Origin: Rhynchospora pubera
Taxonomy: Eukaryota > Streptophyta > Magnoliopsida > Poales > Cyperaceae
Assembly: GCA_028095005.1 (NCBI GenBank)
Contig: CM051459.1
Location: 111,573,431-111,637,430, forward strand
Direction: 5' to 3'
DNA: 64,000 nucleotides
Shown here: positions 55,401-64,000 of the stretch, piece after piece
Layout: the number at the start of each line of letters is the position of its first letter
How positions within the stretch are numbered: the stretch's first letter is position 1
The notes under the pieces: model-generated
Database searches by the model: none
Told to the model about the DNA's origin: nothing
Seen by the model: the letters and a program-made list of their open reading frames with translations, nothing else
Made by a program: the position numbers and the translations under genes

Positions 55401-55961
55401 GGATTGATGGGAATTTCCTTAATCGAATTGGGCCAGTGTATAACTCAGATGGGCTTCAGTCTTGGCCCAAAGCAAATTTTGTTATTTTCTTAAAAGCCCA
55501 TCCGAAATTATCTTTGTTTTTTTTTCTTTTTTTGGGGTTTACCTCCATTCTTCCCAGCAATGGACTCATCCATTTGTCAGAAATTTAAGGATAATTAAGC
55601 TGCTTTGTTTTTAGAAAAATTGTTTGGTGCCCATTCATTGGTCAATTTGACATGAAATTTTGCATGGCTCCTCACAAAAATATGAAGAATTTAGCTGCCA
55701 CAAATTTTCTATTTTTAGGACTCTGGTAATTAATTAAAAGGATATCACGGGCGCATAATGGCATTCCTCGTAATTAATTAATTTACTGTCCATTTTTTTT
55801 AGAATTTCTGTGTTTTCCTTTCATGCATTATGACCAATTATCAGGGCTATTTTGTTGGGTCATTGGTTATGTGGATGGGATTTTGATCATACGGTTTTGG
55901 ATTTTGGTGATAAGATAGGAAATCATTTAGGATTTTGTGCAGCAGAATTTAGAGGCAAACA
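49442..55961 (-). repeat. 5' LTR of the retrotransposon (right copy)
   Basis: 6520 bp, collinear with the left LTR throughout. Differences I noticed on reading are single-base changes matching left positions near 24130, 25086, 26145, 27111, 27174, 28106 and 28434, plus length changes in T runs and one ATT microsatellite. Confidence 0.96.
53370..53378 (-). promoter_or_regulatory. Candidate TATA box of the 5' LTR
   Basis: On the minus strand the sequence reads CCCCTATAAAAGAAGATG, a near-ideal TATA box. The equivalent in the other LTR is at 26416-26424. It would leave a U3 of ~2.6 kb and place the transcript start near 53340, with a long R-U5 of ~3.9 kb. It is chosen by motif quality only. Confidence 0.55.
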
Positions 55962-55966
55962 TGGTT

Positions 55967-56144
55967 GTTTTGTTTTAGTGGTTTGAACTTGAATGTTATT
56001 TGAACTTATCTATGTTTCATTTTGTTAATTATTAGTTTGTTTGATTTGTAGATGTGCTAATTAATAGTTGTTAATTATTTATTTGATGTGTTAATTGTGC
56101 TATGTAATTAATAGTTGCATGTAATTATACTTGAAGTTGCAGTG
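55967..56144. other. CACTA sequence between the retrotransposon and Transposase_24 gene
   Basis: AT-rich, non-coding. It ends in TTGAAGTTGCAG just before the start codon, a good splice acceptor, so it is probably the 3' end of a long leader intron now enlarged by the retrotransposon. Confidence 0.55.
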
Positions 56145-59100
56145 ATGTCGAATCAAGATGATCAGGATTTTACGACAAATCAAGATGAGTCGAGTTCTGA
56201 AGAGGAGCAGGTGGTTGTTAGCCAAAGGGGAAAAAGATCAACTGCTAAGTGCATGAAAACACGTAAAGCGATAGCCAATGGAGAAGACATGACTGTGGAA
56301 TTCAATACAGAAGGCAAACCTTGCGGCGAGAATGCAAAAAGATTTACGAATTGGTGTGCAGAAAAAACAAGAGATATGATCCCTTGCAGGTACCTAACTA
56401 TATACATATACAAATATATATGTGCATGAGTGCTAATGATATGAATTGGTATGCGATAATAGTATTTATCGGTTTCAATGCAGTTATAGTAGTTGGCATG
56501 ATGTGCCAAAAGAGTTGAAAATGAATTTGTTACGAGAAATATGGAAGGTTTGGAATATTCCAGAGGACCTACCATTGGCTACTAAAAAGAAAATTCTCTC
56601 TAATTGTAACGAGAAATGGAGGCATTGGAAAGGCAGATTGGTGAGATATTATTACTTGCAAATCAATTATAATTCTCTCTAATTTTCGTTTATAAAAGTT
56701 TGATTCAACATTTCTGTCATTGTAGAATAAAAAATACAGGATCAATGCGCAAGAAGGTGGACCTATGCCATGGGATGTACAAAACATCTCGAAGGAGGAA
56801 TGGGAGGCAATGGAAGCATATTGTTCTAGTGAGAAATTTGCGGTATGAAAACAAATTTAATATAAAACAATTAATTATTTCTAGATACTAATTTTATTGT
56901 TTATACTAATAGTCTTTTGAATTTTTTAATAGAAAATGAGTCAACAAGGAAAGATTAATGCTGCAAAGAAAGATATGCCCCACACACTCGGATCAGGAGG
57001 TTACATAAGTGCTGAGTTGAGATGGAAAGAAGGAGAGGAGGTCCATGGTGGGTCCTCAGTTATTACCAAGGATATGGATGGTCGGACTTATAATTGGAGT
57101 AGGGCACGCGCTAAAAAGGATCCAAATACCGGCAAACTTATGGTTAAAAATCCTAGGACTGCCGCGGTGATCGACAAAGCGGTACGTGTAACAACTCCAA
57201 TGAATTTATTTATGTATCAAATGAATTTAATTTAGTCTAACTAACATTAATTTTTCTTTTTGTGATAGGTTGCTCTAGTTCAGTCAGGCGAGGTTGAGTC
57301 TGTTCGTCAAAATGACATCTTAACAGCTGCGATCGGTACGCCAGAGCACTCCGGACGGTTGAGAGGATATCCACATTTTTCCGGTGTGAAGCAGGTGTAT
57401 GGTAAGGGTACGAGAAAATCATCAAAGGGGTATTCCAAAGAGGAGGTTGATCGGTTGATGGAGGAGGTGAAAGCACAAATGCAAGAGGAACTCAATAAGC
57501 GAATGGATGAGGAACTCAAAAAGCGAATGGATGAGGAACTCAATAAGCGAATGCAGCAAAGCTTTTCACAAATGTTTTCGCAAGGCCAAGGTCAAGTGCA
57601 GACACCGCAGACCTACGATCCAATTTACCAACAAGCTATGCTGATGATATCACAGGGTAGCAATAATCAACCACATCCGATTCCTCATCCGAGTTTTCAG
57701 GTTATTAATTTTAGCAAGCTAATGATATATATTATTTTTCTCGCATATAATATTTAGGGTTTGATAATTTGTTATTATTTTTTATATTCCTAATAAATAC
57801 AGACGCCTGTCGAAGCTTTGATTCTCCTCCCAGGAACGTCCGGTACACCTGTGTATGTAGCTAGAGTTATGGTGCATGCACAGACTTATGGTGATACAGT
57901 CCATGGAGAGCCATTGGGTATAGGGGAAGTGAAGGTACAAATTTTGGAAGTTTTTGATAATGCGAGACACACGATTGTACCTTTTCCACCTCCTAACGGA
58001 GATGATCGGCTTGGTGTTCTGATGGGTTCATTTCTGAGATGGCCAATTCATCTTGTGGATTACGATATGTCAAAATTGGTATGTATTAGTAATTATATAT
58101 ATATAGTAAAAAAACGAGCGTGAATAATATCATTTTCATGACTAATATGTTGGTTGTTTAGGAGCAAGTGAGACAAATAACAAAACAAACTATTCCGCAA
58201 GATAAGGAGAAGCAGTTGGAGCAAGAGAATGACGAAGATGAACCGAGCGTGGATCAGTTTTTTGCAGAGGAGGTAATTGAATTACACGATCCGTACGTCT
58301 CCGAGGAAAAATTGACACAGATCGGGCCTTACGCCAAAGAAATGCATAACTACATGAGAATGTTCGACGTGTCAGTCACTCAATTCAGCAATCTTCCTGG
58401 TGATTTCGAGTTACAAGATGTCAAGACATTCCTTCTTGATTTTGAAGATATCAGCCATGTCTTAAATCGGAAGGAACTTTACGTTCAAGTGATTAAAGTT
58501 TGGGTCTTGTAAGTATTCTAGCTCCTAACTTTGCAACAGTTGATTATTAATTATATGATATGTCTTGTAAGTATTCTAGCTCCTAACTACGTTCAAGTGC
58601 AGGCGGTGTAGGGAGTATTGTGCTGAGACTTTGATGAAGAAGTGGGTATTTTGGGATCCGGAACGATGCTCGGGTTCGGATGCAGAGAACAATGAAATCG
58701 GCACTGTAAGCTACATATTCAATCTTTTGAAGAAGTATGCAAAAAGGGATCCCTATCATGTTTTAGTGCATCATAATCGGTTTGTTATAAAATTTCTAAT
58801 TTTGACTTTAATTATAATTTTGAATTTGCATTTTATTGTTAATTTAACCAACAAAAATATATATATGTAATTACAGGTCGCATTTTGTGATTATTATAGT
58901 TCAACTCTCGACACGAAAGATGTGGATAGTAGATTCACTCCAATCTAAGGAAGCCTACCAGTCTACAATTATAGGAAATTACGATCAGTATGTTTAATAT
59001 TAACATATATATATATACTTCGTGTATGCACTATTTAGTTATATAATAATATTTAGAAACTAATTTTTATAATTATATATTTTTTTTTGCAGAGCTTTGT

Positions 59101-59533
59101 CAAGATTGGTGAAAAATTCGAATTTTGAAGTTCAAATGATTCCTGTACATACTTGCAATTAATATATATATAGTTTCGTCATTTCATTTGGAATTTATTG
59201 AATTTAAACTTAATTGTATTAGTTTTGAAATTGTAGAGTCCACGACAACCAAACAATATAGATTGCGGCTTTTATGCGATGGTAAACCTACGCAAGATCC
59301 TTGATCACTGTACGCTACATGAGACCCTCCCATCGGTATGGATTATATTTTAATCTTACTATGTATATGATTAGGGTTTAATTAGTAGCAATTTTCATAG
59401 GTTATTAACTATATAAAATGTCAAAATGCAGGTTTTGCAACCGATTGGTAAGCGTTATAGTGAGAATGAGATCAATGACACGATAAATGAATGGTTTCGT
59501 TATTTACTTACGCTTGTAGGTCGTGGTAAATGA
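56145..59533 (+). CDS. CACTA second protein: Transposase_24 region fused to a Ulp1-like C48 protease
   Basis: Twelve exons join in one frame: 56145-56389, 56484-56640, 56726-56842, 56933-57181, 57269-57700, 57803-58078, 58162-58508, 58603-58779, 58877-58987, 59093-59144, 59237-59335 and 59432-59533, 787 aa, every junction GT/AG. Residues about 60-300 resemble plant Ptta/En/Spm transposase family 24 (WKVWNIPEDL, NEKWRHWKGRL, GSGGYISAELRW). A coiled-coil stretch near 330-355 repeats RMDEEL three times. The C-terminal ~130 residues resemble a SUMO-protease (Ulp1/C48) fold, with His in RSHFVI near 669, Asp in WIVDS near 686 and Cys in NNIDCGFY near 731. The first part is presumably the DNA-binding partner that recognises the subterminal repeats, as TnpA does in Spm. 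The fused protease suggests removal of SUMO-type modifiers. The frame is intact, but the 5' leader is probably separated by the 33-kb insertion. Confidence 0.85.
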
Positions 59534-59785
59534 ATACAATTAACTATGTGTGATTTGTGCTTGCATGGAAATATTAACTATGTGCATGATTTCATATGGA
59601 AATGTTTGTGATCGATGCATGATGATTTGATATTGTTTGTGATTTGATATTATTTGTGATCCATGCATTTGATTTTTTATATTGTGTGATATATATATTA
59701 ATTGGTACAATTGGTACAATGAATGGGTACAAATGGCTAGCAAAAAGGGGACTAGCCCAAAAAACAGATTTAATTTTTTTTTTTA
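59534..59785. other. 3' flank of the second CACTA gene
   Basis: AT-rich, with imperfect repeats of GATTTGATATTGTTTGTGAT. No coding capacity. Confidence 0.45.
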
Positions 59786-60735
59786 ATTTAGTACCGGTTT
59801 TTTATAAAAAACCGGTACTAAATTAATTTAATTTTCGTTTTTTTATTTAATTAATTAAATAATTAATTAAATAATTTCTTAATTTAAATATATTTAATTT
59901 AGTACCGGTTTTTTATAAAAAACCGGTACTAAATTAATTTAATTTTCGTTTTTTTATTTAATTAATTAAATAATTAATTAAATAATTTCTTAATTTAAAT
60001 ATATTTAATTTAGTACCGGTTTTTTATAAAAAACCGGTACTAAATTAATTTAATTTTCGGTTTTTTTTTATTTAATTAATTAAATAATTTCTTAATTTCA
60101 ATATATTTATTTATTTAATTAAATAATTTCTTAATTTAAATATATTTAATTTAGTACCGGTTTTTTATAAAAAACCGGTACTAAATTAATTTAATTTTCG
60201 GTTTTTTTTATTTAATTAATTAAATAATTTCTTAATTTAAATATATTTATTTATTTAATTAAATTATTAATTAAATAATTTCTTAATTTAAATATATTTA
60301 ATTTAGTACCGGTTTTTTATAAAAAACCGGTACTAAATTAATTTAATTTTCGGTTTTTTTTTTATTTAATTAATTAAATTATTAATTAAATAATTTCTTA
60401 ATTTAAATATATTTAATTTAGTACCGGTTTTTTATAAAAAACCGGTACTAAATTAATTTAATTTTCGGTTTTTTTTTATTTAAATAATTAAATAATTAAT
60501 TAAATAATTTCTTAATTTAAATATATTTAATTTAATACCGGTTTTTTATAAAAAACCGGTACTAAATTAATTAATGTTAGTACCGGTATTTTATAAAAAA
60601 CCGGTACTAATATGGTTTATTTCATTATTTACTACCGGCTCATTAGTACCGGTTTTTTATTGCTTTTAGTACCCCTATTATTAGTACCGCTGCAAAACCG
60701 GTACTAATAATACAAAAAAAACCGGTACTAATGTT
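59786..60735. repeat. Right subterminal hairpin cluster of the CACTA element
   Basis: At least eight copies of the AGTACCGGTTTTTT hairpin lie near 59788, 59901, 60012, 60153, 60305, 60420, 60535 and 60576, separated by ~75-115 bp of TTAATTAAATAATTTC spacer. Degenerate half-sites follow up to the terminus. The first units are ~111 bp apart and almost identical, so this end also grew by tandem duplication. Confidence 0.92.
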
Positions 60736-60751
60736 TATTAATGGCGTAGTG

Positions 60752-60844
60752 GAAGTATAGGAATTAGCTACCTAGCTAGAACAATCAAATATAAAGAGCA
60801 ATCATATTTTCTAGTAAAATTGTCCTATTTCAAAAAGAAAAAAG
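60752..60844. other. CACTA right flank
   Basis: Begins with the GAA target duplication (60752-60754). Short AT-rich junction to the second copy of the duplicated block. Confidence 0.6.
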
Positions 60845-63065
60845 TTTAAAACGAGATCTTATGAAAATCCAGAGGAGGATGCAAGACTTAATTAGGTACA
60901 GCAACAAAAGTCCAAGATACAAAAAAAAAAAAATTGACAATTTAATAACTGAGCCAGACTGCCCAATTTCCAAGAAGATTTTTATTGGATTCTTCGTTAA
61001 CAACATCACGACCGGCCGTTTTATCCATGAGCACATAACTTATATATATGTTCAATGCACTAATTCACTTAGAATACCTGTCTAAAAAAATGACATAATA
61101 TCAAATTATAAAGTCTTCACATATCTTCCGTTCCATTGGTATCCTAATAATCTACTTTGATTTATTTTTTTCACAAATGCCCGGATAGAAAGGAACATTT
61201 GACTTAACATATAGTGCTATCAGACTAATTCATACAAGTACATTTCTTGGAGAAATGCACTGTTATTGTAACAATATGTACCATTAACCGTCTTGATTAT
61301 TAGCATTAAATCCCTTTTAGAAAAATAAAAAATTACTGTTAAGAAAGAAAGAGGCCACTATCTCTAAATCTTAAGCAAAATGCACAGACCAAATTGCATC
61401 TTCCGTCTAAATTCTGATTCCATCAAAATTCAAGAATATATACATATATAATATTTAACAATGATAAGTTCTTGCGAATGCCACTATTATGTTCAGAGAA
61501 AAACCTATAAATGATAAACTATATATATTAATTGCTTCCGCTTTCTCAGCTGTAAGTACCCTTCATAAATTTAATTTAAATAAGAGAACATAAAGATGAT
61601 GTAGAAAGCACTAATCTTCTTCTGTTATATTCAAATGGGGTCGTTTGGATTGCTTAGGAATAGGAAGAATAGCTTATTCCTAGGAATAATTTCTTTCTAG
61701 ACATCCAAACAAGTTAGGAATAAGGAAAAGAATAATTTCTTTCTAAGAATAGCTTCTTCTAATAACATCTTCCAACAATTATATATAATTTCAATAAAAT
61801 TAGCTAAATACTAATAACTAAATGAAATTTTATGTGCTCTTTAATTAGTACTTTATTTAATATTAAAATAATAATTTTTAATAATTTATTTAAATTAATA
61901 TCAATTTGCTTATTTCTAATTCACCATCCAAACAACATTTCTTATTCCCGGAATAACATCTTCCCACTCTTTCCAAAGTTACACACTTCCCAATATTTTC
62001 TTCCTAAAATCCTTATTCCTTCCTTATTCTCATTCCATGCATACGGTCCTAAGGCTCTATTTGGATCGCTTAGGAATAAGAGGAATAATATTGAGAAGTG
62101 TGTAATTTTGTGAAAAATTTAGATGGTTAGGAATAAATTTATGCCTAGAAAGAGATTATTTTCTTATTTCTAGCACCATCCAAACGGAACCAAAGGAAGT
62201 AGCTAAGATTTTGCTAATAATTTTTAAGCCAGCAGAAATCCCTTCAAAAACAGCAGGAGCCCACTTCAGCCTCTCTGAAATTCAATCATTAGCTTTAAAT
62301 ACTATCAAAAAGTCACATCAGCATTCCGCAACTTGAGCACCTAATTAATTACCGTTTCTTATAATATCCTCTCTCCATAATGTTGTTTAATGAGACCAAA
62401 TAAATCCAAAACAAACAAATATGAAGACAGATGATCTTCATGTCCCAACCCTCCCCTAACATTCAGTAAAAGAACGTCAAGCAATCTTATTATAATAAAT
62501 TTAGAGCACTAAAATATTCCAGATTTATTTTTTAATGCTACTTATTAGGTTACCTGCCGTCATAAAATCTTCAGATTTATGTGATGCTTGCCAAACAATA
62601 ATCAAAAGTGCATGTGCATTTATATGCTTGCCTACTCTGTTTTTCCTTAATTAGTTCCTTTCTATAATTAATTTTTAGTTTTAGTTCCTTTCTATAATTA
62701 ATTTTTAGTTTTGCTTTCGCTTTTTACTTTTTGGCTTAATGTTTATTAAACAATTTAGTACTGTTATTATAAGACCTTTCTTTTCCTAACAAAGTGTAAG
62801 TTACAACTTTATCTCTATTTAATTTTCTGCCAAAAAAACTTTTAATGTCTCGAGTAGCTTGATTAATGTGATTGACATGTAGAAAAACTCGACAAATCTT
62901 GTTACTGATAAATTTTCAGTATTAACAAATTATTGTGATAAAGTCAAATTTGAATTGATTAACCAACTATGTTTCGAACTAGTTCGGTGGCACATATAAT
63001 TAATAAAACTGATGTCATCAACCGGTGAGTATTGGATAAAGACTGTGACTGAAGAAGAATGGCTA
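60845..63065. repeat. Ancient direct duplication, copy 2
   Basis: Same order and orientation as 8825-10520, interrupted at about 61638-62192 by MITE-like insertions absent from copy 1. The match includes GTGGCACATATAATTAATAAAACTGATGTCA versus GTGGAACACATATAAAAATATTGATGTCA near the right edge. No gene is seen inside. Confidence 0.75.
61639..62191. repeat. Two adjacent MITE-like repeats
   Basis: The first (about 61639-62051) starts GGTCGTTTGGATTGCTTAGG and contains several internal inverted copies of TAGGAATAAG / CTTATTCC. The second (about 62052-62191) starts GGCTCTATTTGGATCGC and ends CCATCCAAACGGAACC. Both share AAAGTTACACACTTCCCAATA-type sequence, direct or inverted, with the repeats at 129-276 and 14516-14650. 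Confidence 0.6.
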
Positions 63066-63094
63066 TATTTGACATTGAGCAGGGTTGTATGCCT

Positions 63095-63890
63095 TGAATT
63101 TTTCCAACAAATGCCACAACTTCACTATTTTATTAATATTTCAAATTTAAACCATTGATCTTATTCTTATTCAATTTAACGAGCGATTCTTTTTCATATA
63201 ATTTTTATGAATTTTGAAGCTCATTTAAAACTAGATCAAGCTATTAAAGTTCCGGTGCCACAAGTTTAGGATGCCACCGAATATCACGATTTTATTTTTT
63301 TTGTTAAAATATTAAATTTTAAAATGTAAATTTCAAATCTAAACCGTTGATCTTCTTCGTTTTAACGAGCGATGCATTTCTATATAAGTTTTATAAAATT
63401 TTGAGTTGATTTGATACTTGATCCAGAGCTCAAACCATGAACGTATTATAATTAATCTGTTATAGTTAACCAGATTCGTTCATTTTTTAACATCTTGATC
63501 AAGTATCAAATCAACTTCAAATTTTATAAAACTTATATAAAAAATGCATCACTCATTAAAAATGAAGAAGATCAACGGTTTAGATTGGATATTTACATTT
63601 TGAAATTTTAAAAAATAATGAAAAAATAAAATTGTGGCATTTGGTGACACCCTAATCTTGTGGCACCGGAATCCTCCTATATAGTTAACAAGATATGCTC
63701 ATTTTGGACTTCTTAATCTAGTATTAAATGAACTCCAAAATTCACATAAATTATATGAAAATGCATCACTTGTTAAATTGAACAAGATCAACGGTATAAA
63801 TTTGAAATTTTAATTTTAAATTTTGAAATATTAATAAAATGATAAATTTGTGGCATTTGCGGCAAAAAAAACTTGTGGCGCTAAAATCTT
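63095..63890. repeat. Large foldback (inverted-repeat) element
   Basis: Two ~390-bp halves are inverted copies about an axis near 63460: TTTGATACTTGATC (63409) faces GATCAAGTATCAAA (63497), AAACCGTTGATCTTCTTC faces GAAGAAGATCAACGGTTT, and GTGCCACAAG faces CTTGTGGCAC. Within each half a ~190-bp unit is itself repeated (AACCGTTGATC, GTGGCACC). No coding capacity; consistent with a foldback or MULE-type non-autonomous element. Confidence 0.8.
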
Positions 63891-64000
63891 GCTCTTTTAT
63901 CTTTATTGGAGTTGTGAAGAAATTGAAAATGATAACAAGGGAAGGGAGGAAAGGTATAGAATAACTAAAAATATTTTGTAAATCATAAAAAGACAATTTA
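63891..64000. other. Non-coding end of window
   Basis: AT-rich; nothing recognised. Confidence 0.4.

Larger units (their letters stand above)
22490..55961 (-). mobile_element. Giant Tat/Ogre-type Ty3/gypsy LTR retrotransposon, complete
   Basis: Long terminal repeats at 22490-29006 and 49442-55961 begin TGTCTCGC and end GGCAAACA, giving TG...CA ends in either orientation. TGGTT directly flanks both sides. The element is 33,472 bp. Read on the minus strand the order is 5' LTR, PBS, gag-PR-RT-RNaseH-aRNaseH-integrase, a convergent region, two antisense genes, a PPT-like tract and the 3' LTR. Two RNase H domains, absence of a chromodomain, large size and antisense ORFs before the 3' LTR are characteristics of the Tat lineage. 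I noticed only about seven substitutions plus a few homopolymer or microsatellite length changes between the LTRs, so the insertion is young. One in-frame stop in pol argues that this copy is not fully autonomous. Confidence 0.97.
14710..60751 (+). mobile_element. CACTA (En/Spm-type) DNA transposon, with a nested retrotransposon
   Basis: The left end reads CACTACAACAAAAATG and the right end, reverse-complemented, reads CACTACGCCATTAATA; both reach TAGTACCGG after 21 bp. A 3-bp GAA directly flanks both sides (14707-14709 and 60752-60754), the target-site duplication expected of CACTA elements. Total length is 46,042 bp. Removing the nested LTR element and one copy of its target duplication leaves about 12,565 bp. 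The element carries a tnp2 transposase gene, a Transposase_24/Ulp1-like gene, a small 105-codon ORF, and three clusters of palindromic subterminal-type repeats. Both large genes keep open spliced frames, so before the retrotransposon arrived it was plausibly autonomous. Confidence 0.95.

Noticed and set aside
22490..55961. The ~6.5-kb direct repeat as a recent segmental duplication or assembly artefact
   Set aside because: The TG...CA ends, PBS and PPT positions and a TGGTT target duplication show the two copies are LTRs of one element.
14710..60751. Assigning a grass host from the TAGTACCGGT motif
   Set aside because: Similar subterminal motifs occur in CACTA elements of many plants. Nothing else in the window fixes the species.

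Overview
The window looks like nuclear DNA of a flowering plant, probably a eudicot. It is AT-rich, its genes have introns with GT/AG borders, and almost all of it is nested transposable elements. The only ordinary host gene I can support is a small heavy-metal-associated isoprenylated plant protein (HIPP) gene on the minus strand (10783-11783, three coding segments, C-terminal CaaX box CTIM).

Layout. 1-847: non-coding, with one MITE-like repeat. 848 to about 7240: a decayed L1-type LINE on the minus strand (ORF1 with two frameshifts, ORF2 with one nonsense codon in the RT). 7241-10782: AT-rich non-coding sequence whose second half (8825-10520) is an old direct copy of 60845-63065. 10783-11783: HIPP gene. 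11784-14709: non-coding, with another MITE-like repeat. 14710-60751: one CACTA (En/Spm-type) transposon with a 3-bp GAA target duplication. 60752-64000: second copy of the HIPP 3'-flanking sequence, two nested MITE-like repeats, and an ~800-bp foldback.

The CACTA element is about 12.6 kb without its insertion. It carries two spliced genes with open frames: a tnp2-type transposase (16126-19549, 2 coding exons, 1110 aa by my splicing) and a Transposase_24 protein with a Ulp1-like C48 protease C terminus (56145-59533, 12 coding exons, 787 aa). It has about 24 copies of a palindromic AGTACCGGTTTT... motif at both ends and in an internal 228-bp tandem array. Between its two genes sits a complete LTR retrotransposon of 33,472 bp (22490-55961) with a perfect TGGTT target duplication.

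The retrotransposon is a giant Ty3/gypsy element of the Tat/Ogre kind, read on the minus strand. It has 6.5-kb LTRs that are nearly identical, so the insertion is recent, and a primer-binding site and polypurine tract in the expected places. Its very long gag-pol frame (49302 to 36100) has two RNase H domains, an integrase, and a large acidic insert between Gag and protease, and is split by one in-frame stop. Facing gag-pol, on the plus strand, are two intron-containing antisense genes. One is a plant-mobile-domain (PMD) protein (29152-32749, 6 exons, all five introns in phase 1, 1069 aa). The other resembles the 'putative plant transposon protein' family (33165-34466, 2 exons, 401 aa).

Inferred order of events: duplication of a HIPP-linked block; CACTA insertion at the left edge of the second copy; then the retrotransposon into the CACTA, probably inside the long 5' intron of its second gene. 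The most unusual content is the retrotransposon's spliced antisense genes, its repeat-bearing acidic polyprotein insert, and the CACTA element's large nested palindromes.
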